From positions 1 through 12,841 of the forward strand of contig QFNA01000140.1 of the NCBI GenBank assembly GCA_003248395.1: a stretch of DNA of 12,841 nt. Direction: 5' to 3'. This DNA comes from Citromicrobium sp. Lineage in GTDB: Bacteria; Pseudomonadota; Alphaproteobacteria; Sphingomonadales; Sphingomonadaceae. The notes under the pieces were generated by a model. That model was not told where the DNA came from, searched no databases, and saw only the letters and a program-made list of their open reading frames with translations. A program made the position numbers and the translations under genes. Of the stretch, positions 1-6,224 are shown one piece after another; position 1 is the first letter of the stretch, and each line of letters opens with the position of its first letter.

Positions 1-1
1 C

Positions 2-103
2 GACGAGAGGCTCTACCGCGCCAGCGCCAACAACGGTGCCGGGGCGAACAATTACAACGAACCGGGCCGGGCGTTCTTCGTCCAGACCAATTTGCGGTTC
101 TGA
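2..103 (+). CDS. TonB-dependent outer-membrane receptor, C-terminal end (partial)
   Basis: Only the last 33 codons are present; the gene enters from the left edge in frame 2. The peptide ends with GRAFFVQTNLRF followed by TGA at 101-103. Alternating aromatic/polar residues ending in a terminal Phe are typical of the last beta strand (the Omp85/BAM recognition signal) of TonB-dependent receptors. Its position beside a catecholate siderophore operon fits a ferric-siderophore receptor, which would import the ferric complex across the outer membrane. Substrate cannot be told from this fragment. It converges on the MFS gene with a 36-bp gap in which I see no convincing terminator hairpin. Another outer-membrane beta-barrel protein is the alternative. 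Confidence 0.7.
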   Translation, partial: DERLYRASANNGAGANNYNEPGRAFFVQTNLRF

Positions 104-139
104 AGCCAGGACCGCCCGCCCCCTGCCGTTCGCCAACGC

Positions 140-1357
140 TCAGTCGGGCTGGCCCCGCCGCGCCGCCCGGATCGAGCCGGCGACAACGCCCGCCATGGCC
201 GCAGCAGCGACGAGGTAGGGTACCGAGGGCGCGAGCGCATAGGCTGCGGTGCCGAGCAAGGGGCCGACTACGATGCCGAATCCTTGCGCCATGCCGACGG
301 CACCGGCCGCCGCGCCCTGTTCATGAGGCTCGACCGCATTGGCGGCAATGGCCGGGATGGCCGGATAGATCATCCCCATCCCGCCTGCGACAATGGCGTA
401 ACCGAAGAACAGCACCGCCTCGCTCTGCGCGGCGGCTGACAGCGCGAACCCCGCTGCGGCGAGCCCGCCTCCCAGTTGAACGAGCGTAGCGGGCGCGACG
501 TCCAGCTTGCGCACCAATGTCTGCGCGGCAAACAGGCTGGCTCCGACGATGGCAAGCGCAGTCCCCGCGCTTCCCGCCGCGCCTTCAGCATCGAATCCGA
601 GGCGATCCATGGCGAAGAAGCCAATGATGACCTGCGCGATGGCGACGCAAAAGGATGCAGCAAAGCCGAAGCCCATCGCCGCGTGCAGCCGCGCGTCCGC
701 CAGGTTGGGCGGAGGCTTGGCGACGTGCTCGGCTGGGGCGTCGGGCGGCAATCGCCACCAAAGCCACGCCAGCGCGATCGGCGGCATCGCCAGCGTCATA
801 TACAAGGGCACCAACAGCCCGGCATCGCCCAGCAGCCCTGCAAGGCCCGGCCCCGCGACCAGTCCGGCGGAACTGGCCGACCCGATTGCCGCCATCATCT
901 TCGCGCGCCCCGCCGGGGCAACCCGGTCTGCCACGACTGCGGCGGCCACGGTGGGCACGGCTGCATAGAATATGCCCATGGCGGCCCGCCCGACTACGAG
1001 GCCCAGCAGGGCCAACAGGGGCGCGAGCGTCCAGGCAAGCGCGGCCTCGACGAACAGGATCAGCGCAGCATAGGCGAGGGAGAAACCTGCGAGGCCGGTC
1101 AACAGGATCGGGCGACGGCCTTGCCGGTCGCTCTGCACGCCCCACACGCGCGCCATCACCATCCACGCGACGCCGGCAATGGCCATGACCACACCCATGT
1201 GCCATGGCTCCAGCCCCAAGAGCGAGGTCAGCGGTCCGGCGACGGAGACGAACGCCATCAGCCCCATCGTCCCGGTAAATGCAGCAAGCATCAGCGGGGC
1301 GAGCGCAGGCGGCGCCGGGTCAGCCGGAGGGGCTGACGGAGAGTCGGGAGTGGTCAT
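140..1357 (-). CDS. MFS transporter, probable siderophore exporter
   Basis: A 405-aa inner-membrane protein of the usual size for a 12-helix major facilitator. After a Pro/Ala-rich N-terminal tail there are repeated hydrophobic segments. The loop after TM2 carries a clear motif A, GVQSDRQGRR (about residues 73-82), the G-x-x-x-D-R-x-G-R-R signature of proton-driven DHA1-type drug exporters. The start ATG (1355-1357) is preceded on its own strand by AGGGG. The gene is divergent from the siderophore operon and shares its 106-bp intergenic region, so co-regulation by iron is likely. By position it is analogous to EntS, the enterobactin exporter, but sequence resemblance to EntS is not strong, so export of the DHB siderophore is inferred from context; a general drug efflux role is the alternative. 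No break or truncation is visible. Confidence 0.85.
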   Translation of the reverse strand: MTTPDSPSAPPADPAPPALAPLMLAAFTGTMGLMAFVSVAGPLTSLLGLEPWHMGVVMAIAGVAWMVMARVWGVQSDRQGRRPILLTGLAGFSLAYAALILFVEAALAWTLAPLLALLGLVVGRAAMGIFYAAVPTVAAAVVADRVAPAGRAKMMAAIGSASSAGLVAGPGLAGLLGDAGLLVPLYMTLAMPPIALAWLWWRLPPDAPAEHVAKPPPNLADARLHAAMGFGFAASFCVAIAQVIIGFFAMDRLGFDAEGAAGSAGTALAIVGASLFAAQTLVRKLDVAPATLVQLGGGLAAAGFALSAAAQSEAVLFFGYAIVAGGMGMIYPAIPAIAANAVEPHEQGAAAGAVGMAQGFGIVVGPLLGTAAYALAPSVPYLVAAAAMAGVVAGSIRAARRGQPD

Positions 1358-1390
1358 GCCGCCCAGCCCCTAATCGAAAGCCGCGCAAAT

Positions 1391-1426
1391 GCACAATGCG
1401 CATTGCTATTGCGAGGCATTCTCCCT
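1391..1426. promoter_or_regulatory. Candidate Fur-type iron operator between divergent promoters
   Basis: Positions 1394-1405 form a perfect 12-bp palindrome, CAATGCGCATTG. It is followed by 1408-1426, which matches about 13 of 19 positions of the classical Fur-box pattern, including an intact CATTCTC (1417-1423). CGCA (1400-1403) and TGCG (1410-1413) also form the outer arms of a 15-bp imperfect palindrome. The block lies between the MFS start (1357) and the entC start (1464), where one repressor could control both. A weak promoter-like pair TTGCTA (1403-1408) and TAACTG (1426-1431), 17 bp apart, would overlap the operator. The Fur assignment comes from pattern and context only; alphaproteobacterial iron regulators have variable sites. 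Confidence 0.5.
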
Positions 1427-1450
1427 AACTGCCGGGATGTCCGCAGGCAT

Positions 1451-1456
1451 AAGGGA
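1451..1456 (+). promoter_or_regulatory. Ribosome binding site setting the GTG start of entC
   Basis: AAGGGA lies 7 nt before GTG 1464, in frame with entC. The upstream in-frame ATGs at 1389 and 1437 have no comparable site, and the ATG at 1389 would place the operator palindrome inside the coding region. GTG 1464 is therefore preferred. Confidence 0.65.
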
Positions 1457-1463
1457 TTTTCGA

Positions 1464-2597
1464 GTGTTCGTACTGAGACGCGCGGGGCGCGAAATGCGTG
1501 CGACAGGCAGGTTGCAGACCCTGCCCGGCGGCGCACGCTCCAGCCTGGGCGCGCGGGTCGATGCGCTGCTGGCCGATTGCGAGCCGGACGATCCGGCGCT
1601 CGTCGTCGGTGCCCTGCCCTTCTCTGCGGACGAGCCGGAGGTCCTCTACCAACCCGCACATGTCGCCCATGGCCCGTTCGAACCCGCCACCACCGGAACA
1701 CTCACGCCGCCTTCCATCGCGCAGGAACGGCCCAGCGCGTCTGCCTATGCCGACATGGTACGCGCTGCGCTTGCGTCGATCGCTACGCCGGGTGCCGGTG
1801 AGTTGCGCAAGGTAGTGCTCGCCCGGCAGATCGTGCTCCAGCTCGCCCAAGGGTTCGATCCGCTGGCCCTGCTCGATGCGCTCTCCACCGATCCGCAGAT
1901 CGCCGCCTATTGCCTCGAACTCGATGCCGACCCTGCTGGGCAGCAACACCTCTTCATGGGTGCGACGCCCGAATTGCTGGTCTCGCGGAAAGGCGATTCC
2001 GTCTTCTCCGAACCGCTCGCGGGATCGATCCCCCGCGGCCGCGATCCGCAGCAAGACGAGGAACGCGCTGCGGCCCTGCTAGCATCGGAAAAAGACCGCC
2101 GTGAACATCGCATCACGGTCGAATATATCCTCGACCTGCTGGCCCCGCATTGCGCGCAGCTCGATACGCCGGGCGGCATGGGCCTGCGCTCGACCGCCAG
2201 CATGTGGCATCTCGGCACGAAGATCGAAGGCCGGCTCAGAACCGGCGACGGCCCCTCGGCGCTCGAACTCGCTGCCCTGCTCCATCCCACGCCGGCGGTG
2301 GGCGGATATCCGCTCGACAAGGCGCTAGCGACGATCCAGAGGCTGGAACCGCAATCGCGCGGGCTCTACGCGGGCACGATCGGGCATGTCGACAGGAACG
2401 GCGATGGAGAATGGTACGTGGCAATCCGCTGCGCACAGATCGAAGGTAACCGGATGACGCTGCACGCTGGCGCGGGCATCGTCGAGGGGTCGATCCCCGA
2501 GGAAGAGGTGCGCGAAACCGCCGCCAAGTTCCGCGCCATGCTGCGCGCCGTGGGGATTGCCGACACCCCGTTCCACAAGGCATCGGTACACGCGTGA
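1464..2597 (+). CDS. entC: Isochorismate synthase (EntC/DhbC)
   Basis: Converts chorismate to isochorismate, the first step to 2,3-dihydroxybenzoate, in the cytosol with Mg2+. Starting at GTG 1464 the protein is about 377 aa (EntC 391, DhbC about 398). Chorismate-binding family motifs appear in order: LRKVVLAR with the likely general-base Lys (about residue 116), GATPELL (166-172), SEPLAGSIPRG with a likely catalytic Glu (about 184), SEKDRREH (208-215), STASMWHLGTKIEG, LHPTPAVGG (273-281), GEWYVAIRCAQ (315-325) and AGAGIVEGS. The HPTPAVGG, WHL and short-loop features fit EntC/DhbC/PchA rather than anthranilate or aminodeoxychorismate synthase; the downstream isochorismatase and EntA make DHB the product. 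It is first in the operon, next to the candidate iron operator. Its TGA overlaps the GTG of entE. A longer start at ATG 1389 (402 aa) is possible but unlikely. Confidence 0.93.
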   Translation: MFVLRRAGREMRATGRLQTLPGGARSSLGARVDALLADCEPDDPALVVGALPFSADEPEVLYQPAHVAHGPFEPATTGTLTPPSIAQERPSASAYADMVRAALASIATPGAGELRKVVLARQIVLQLAQGFDPLALLDALSTDPQIAAYCLELDADPAGQQHLFMGATPELLVSRKGDSVFSEPLAGSIPRGRDPQQDEERAAALLASEKDRREHRITVEYILDLLAPHCAQLDTPGGMGLRSTASMWHLGTKIEGRLRTGDGPSALELAALLHPTPAVGGYPLDKALATIQRLEPQSRGLYAGTIGHVDRNGDGEWYVAIRCAQIEGNRMTLHAGAGIVEGSIPEEEVRETAAKFRAMLRAVGIADTPFHKASVHA

Positions 2598-4134
2598 CAC
2601 CGCTGCAACAGCCATGGCCGCAGGACCTTGCCGAGCGCTATCGCCGCAAGGGGTACTGGACGGGCGAGACCTTCCAGACCGGGCCGGGCAATTTGCTGCC
2701 GGATTGCATGCGCTGGGCCTGCCTCCGGGCAGCCGGGTGCTCGTCCAGCTACCCAATATTGCCGAATTCCTGACCGCGACCTTCGGTATTTTCCGGGCGG
2801 GCATGGTGCCGGTCTTCACGCTGCCCGCGCACCGGCTGACCGAACTGACGCATTTCGCCCGCAAGTCCGAAGCCGGCGCGCTCGTCACCGTCGACCGGCA
2901 CGACGGGTTCGATCACGCCGCGCTGGCCGCGCAGGTGCAGGCCGATGTGCCCGGCGTGCGCCATCTGGTCGTCTGCGAGACGGGGGAAGGCGCAGACCGC
3001 CTCGACGGCTTCGGCAAGGACGCCGCTGTCCCTGCCCTGCCGCAAATCGATTCAGGCGATGTCGCGCTGGTGCAGATTTCCGGCGGCAGCACTGGCCTGT
3101 CCAAGCTGATCCCGCGCACGCATGACGATTATCTCTATTCGATCCGCGCAAGCAACGCCATCTGCGGCATTTCGGCGGACAGCGTCTATCTTGCCGCGCT
3201 GCCCGTCGCGCATAATTTCCCGATGAGCTCGCCCGGCATCTTCGGCGCGTTCATGGCCGGGGCGACCATCGTCATGGCGCCCAACCCCGCCCCCGAAACG
3301 GCCTTCCCGCTCATTGCGCGCGAAGGGGTGACGATCAGCGGACTGGTCCCCCCGCTTGCCCTGCTATGGCTGCGCAGCGCCGCGAAGACGCCGCACGATC
3401 TCTCCAGCCTGCAGGTGCTGCAGGTCGGCGGCGCGAAGTTCATGCCCGAGGCGGCGAAGCGGGTGCGGCCCGAACTCGGCTGCACCTTGCAGCAGGTGTT
3501 CGGCATGGCCGAAGGGCTGGTGAACTACACGCGGCTCGACGATCCGGAAGAGGTTATCGTCACCACGCAGGGCCGCCCGATCTCGCCCGATGACGAGGTG
3601 CTCGTGCTCGACGACGAAGGACAGCCGGTCGCCGATGGCGAGCCAGGCAATCTGCTGACCCGCGGCCCCTACACCATTCGTGCCTATCACGACGATGCGC
3701 AGGCCAATGCCCGCGCCTTTACCGAAGACGGCTTCTACCGCACCGGCGATGTGGTCCAGCGCCGCGAGGACGGTTACCTGGTGGTGCAGGGCCGCGCGAC
3801 CGACCACATCAACCGCGCGGGCGAGAAAATCTCGGCCGAGGAGGTCGAGGACCATTTGCTCGCCCATCCCGCCGTCTTCGATGCAGCGGTGGTATCGCTG
3901 CCCGACCCCTTCCTTGGCGAGCGCAGCTGCGCCTTCCTCGTCCCCGAAGGCGAGGCGCCCACCTCCGCCGCAATCAAGGTCTTCATGCGCGCCCGCGACA
4001 TCGCCGCTTTCAAGGTGCCCGACCAGGTGGTGGTGGTCGACAGCTTCGCCACGACCGCAGTGGGCAAGATCAGCCGCAAGGAATTGCGCGCCCGGCTGCG
4101 CGAACAGATGCTGCAGGAAAAGACCAAATCATGA
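2594..4134 (+). CDS. entE: 2,3-dihydroxybenzoate-AMP ligase (EntE/DhbE), internally deleted and frame-broken
   Basis: Activates DHB with ATP and transfers it to the phosphopantetheine arm of the ArCP. The N-terminus is read from GTG 2594 (GTGA overlap with entC): residues such as PWPQDLAERYRRKGYWTGETF align with the start of DhbE. At about 2675-2680 this frame stops matching, and the family continues in another frame at DRAGQFAAGLHALGL. About 29 residues present in DhbE between these blocks (the segment leading to S-Y-R-E-L) are missing, a loss of about 88 nt. From there to TGA 4134 the protein is well conserved: QISGGSTGLSKLIPRTHDDY (ATP loop), AHNFPMSSPG with the Asn and Ser that contact DHB in DhbE, FGMAEGLVNYTRLDDPEE, YRTGD, and GRATDHINRAGEKISAEEVE. 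An ATG at 2557 in the downstream frame gives a 525-aa ORF, but its first 40 residues are non-homologous. As written the gene would not give a normal enzyme. ATGA overlap with the next gene. Confidence 0.9.
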
Positions 4135-4778
4135 GCGTGCCGCGCCGTCTCCCCACCATCGCCCCCTACGATCTGCCGAAGGAAAACGATCTGCCTGTCT
4201 CGCGTGCCGACTGGCGGCCCGATCCGGCGCGCGCGGCGCTGCTGGTGCATGACATGCAGCGCTACTTCCTTGCCGCCTTCGCGCCGGACGCGGCGCCGCT
4301 CGCGCCGCTCACGGCGAATGTCGCGGCGCTTCTCGCGGCGGCTCGCGCCTGTGGAATGCCCGTTTTCTACACCGCGCAAAAGGGCGCGCAGGACCGCCGC
4401 GACCGGGGTTTGCAGGCCGATCTGTGGGGCCCCGGCATGTCCGCCGCGCCCGAACACGAGGACATAGTTCCCTCGGTAACTCCTACGGAAACCGACTTCG
4501 TGCTGGTCAAGCACCGCTACAGCGCATTCCAGCGCAGCAACCTCGAAACCCTGATGCGCGCCCGAAACCGCGATCAGTTGCTGATCACCGGAGTCTACGC
4601 CCACATCGGTTGCCAGGCGACCGCATTCGACGCCTTCCAACGCGATATTCAGCCGTTTTTCGTCGCCGATGCGCTCGCCGATTTCTCGCGCGAATGGCAT
4701 GATACCGCGCTTGCCACGGTTGCCGATTGCAGCGGAGTGGTGTTGAGCGCAAGACAGGCGCAGGAGTTGATAGAATGA
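4131..4778 (+). CDS. entB: Isochorismatase, stand-alone (EntB N-terminal domain equivalent)
   Basis: Hydrolyses isochorismate to pyruvate and 2,3-dihydro-2,3-dihydroxybenzoate. The 215-aa protein matches the EntB isochorismatase domain end to end: AALLVHDMQRYF with the catalytic Asp (41), YTAQKGAQ, DLWGPGM, FVLVKHRYSAF with the catalytic Lys (127), LITGVYAHIGCQATA (151-165) and FFVADALADFSREWH. EntB, DhbB and VibB are usually fused to a C-terminal aryl carrier domain. Here the protein ends just after the catalytic domain, and the carrier is a separate gene whose ATG overlaps this stop (ATGA, 4775-4778). The start ATG 4131 overlaps the entE stop, with AGGAAAAG upstream (4115-4122). The symbol applies to the catalytic half only. 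Confidence 0.92.
   Translation: MSVPRRLPTIAPYDLPKENDLPVSRADWRPDPARAALLVHDMQRYFLAAFAPDAAPLAPLTANVAALLAAARACGMPVFYTAQKGAQDRRDRGLQADLWGPGMSAAPEHEDIVPSVTPTETDFVLVKHRYSAFQRSNLETLMRARNRDQLLITGVYAHIGCQATAFDAFQRDIQPFFVADALADFSREWHDTALATVADCSGVVLSARQAQELIE
4762..4766 (+). promoter_or_regulatory. Ribosome binding site of the aryl carrier gene
   Basis: AGGAG lies inside the last codons of the isochorismatase gene, 8 nt before ATG 4775. It supports independent initiation of the carrier protein, so the split from the isochorismatase looks like a genuine two-gene arrangement rather than a sequencing frameshift. Confidence 0.6.
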
Positions 4779-5008
4779 CCGACGTTGCACGCGAAGCCCT
4801 TAAGGAAGACATCGCCGAAATCCTCGAGATCGAGCCGCGCGATTTGGCCGACGACGACAATCTGATGGATGCCGGCCTCGATTCCATGCGCGCGATGAAT
4901 CTCGCCTCTTTATGGGAAGAAAAGGGCGTACCGCTCGATTTTGCCGATCTGGGCGAAGCGCCCACATTCGCGGAACTGGCCGCCCTGTTCGAAGCGCGCC
5001 GCCGGTAA
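4775..5008 (+). CDS. Stand-alone aryl carrier protein (ArCP)
   Basis: A 77-aa acyl-carrier-type protein that would carry DHB as a thioester from EntE to the NRPS condensation domain. The phosphopantetheine attachment motif is DAGLDSMRAM with Ser37, in the L-D-S form typical of aryl carriers. It matches the C-terminal domain of EntB: the end VPLDFADLGEAPTFAELAALF aligns with the last helix of EntB. Residues aligning with EntB Met249 and Phe264, reported as part of the EntF docking face, are kept (Met41, Phe56), while the Ala268 equivalent is Gly60. The start is fixed by AGGAG 8 nt upstream; a longer in-frame ATG at 4727 lies inside the isochorismatase gene and is unlikely. A PPTase for activation is not in the window. 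Confidence 0.9.
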   Translation: MTDVAREALKEDIAEILEIEPRDLADDDNLMDAGLDSMRAMNLASLWEEKGVPLDFADLGEAPTFAELAALFEARRR

Positions 5009-5015
5009 CCACGCC

Positions 5016-6224
5016 TTGGTCGCATCGCGCCACCCTCTCACCGAAGCCCAGTCGGGCCTGTGGTATTCGCAGGCGCTCGACCCCGTGAACCCGATTTTCA
5101 ACACAGGGCAATATCTCGATCTCCGGGGCCATCTGCATGTCGATGCCTTCGCGAAGGCCGTCGACGCTGCCAGCCGCGAGGCGGAGGCCTTGCGGCTACG
5201 CTTCGCCGAAGGGAATGCCGGGCCGGAGCAATGGCTGGCCGATGACGCGCCCGAACTCACGATCGTGGACCTGTCGCATCACGCCGATCCCGAAGCCGAG
5301 GCGCTGAAGCGCATCCACGCCAGTATGCAAAGGCCGGTCGATCTGATTGTCGGACCGATTGCCTTTCAGAGCCTCTACCGCATCGGCCCCGCCCGGCATG
5401 TATGGGCGCAGCAGGTGCACCACTTGGCCAATGACGGCTTCGGCATGGTCATGCTGACCAAGCGGGTCGCCGACCTTTACGCGGCTTTTACCGACGGCAG
5501 AGAAGCGCCGGGCCGCCCCTTCGAACCGCTCGCAGGCCTCTGGGGCGAGGACGCCGACTACCGCAGCTCCGAACGCCGCGCCGACGACGGGCGCTGGTGG
5601 GCGGACTATGGCGAGGCTTTCGGCGATGTCTGCGGCATGGCACCGGGGCGAGCCGTTTCGGCGCATGGCTTCCTCCGTCATGAACAGCCGATGGAGGACG
5701 ACGCGCGCGAGGCCATCGGTGCGCTGGCGAAAGCAAGCGGCGCAAGCTGGCCCGACGTGCTGACTGCGCTGGTCGGCGAATACTGCCGCCGCTTCGTCGA
5801 CAGCGACGACATCGTCATCGGCGTGCCGCACATGGGCCGCTTCGGCAGCACGGCGGCGCGCGTGCCCGCCATGGTGATGAACGTGCTCCCCATCCGGCTC
5901 GCGCCCGATGGCGCGCAGCAAATCGCGGATTTCATGAAGGATACCGCACGAATCCTGCAGGAGGCGCGCAAGCACGGGCGCTATCGCAGCGAGCAATTGC
6001 GCCGCGACCTCGGCCTGATCGGCGGCAACCGGCGACTGCACGGTCCGCTGGTCAACGTGCAGCCCTACGACCGCCCACCGCGCTTTGCTGGTCTGGAAGT
6101 AACGCTCCACGTCACCGGGACCGGGCCGGTCGAGGATATCTCCTTCACATTTCGCGGCGATCTGCGCGATGCAATCTCGCTGGAGGTCGATGCCAATCGC
6201 CACACCAGCCGAAGCAGAGCGTGA
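5016..6224 (+). CDS. entF: Siderophore NRPS, condensation domain (first part of an interrupted EntF)
   Basis: A condensation domain that would form the amide between ArCP-bound DHB and the amino acid on the downstream T domain. It opens with HPLTEAQSGLWYSQALDPVN, as at the start of EntF and DhbF. It keeps the catalytic HHLANDG (second His about residue 136), a D-Y-R block, GVPHMGRFG, VPAMVMNVLPIRL, the YRSEQLRRDLGLIGG segment and GPLVNVQPYD. The likely start is TTG 5016, 7 nt after the ArCP stop; there is no good Shine-Dalgarno, so translation may be coupled. ATG 4941 lies within the ArCP gene and adds non-homologous residues. After EVDANRH (about 6200) the frame loses homology, ending at TGA 6224. 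DhbF has about 35 more residues here before the A domain; these are missing and the A domain continues in another frame, so this is probably the first half of one protein. Confidence 0.85.
   Translation: MVASRHPLTEAQSGLWYSQALDPVNPIFNTGQYLDLRGHLHVDAFAKAVDAASREAEALRLRFAEGNAGPEQWLADDAPELTIVDLSHHADPEAEALKRIHASMQRPVDLIVGPIAFQSLYRIGPARHVWAQQVHHLANDGFGMVMLTKRVADLYAAFTDGREAPGRPFEPLAGLWGEDADYRSSERRADDGRWWADYGEAFGDVCGMAPGRAVSAHGFLRHEQPMEDDAREAIGALAKASGASWPDVLTALVGEYCRRFVDSDDIVIGVPHMGRFGSTAARVPAMVMNVLPIRLAPDGAQQIADFMKDTARILQEARKHGRYRSEQLRRDLGLIGGNRRLHGPLVNVQPYDRPPRFAGLEVTLHVTGTGPVEDISFTFRGDLRDAISLEVDANRHTSRSRA

Noticed and set aside
104..139. Possible terminator between the receptor and MFS genes
   Set aside because: The 36-bp gap is C-rich but I cannot build a stable hairpin followed by a T-run on either strand.
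476..1336. 286-aa open frame on the plus strand opposite the MFS gene
   Set aside because: Low-complexity His/Arg/Gly-rich translation, antisense to a convincing 12-helix transporter.
3774..4790. 338-aa open frame on the minus strand opposite entE and isochorismatase
   Set aside because: Overlaps two strongly conserved genes and shows no family motif.
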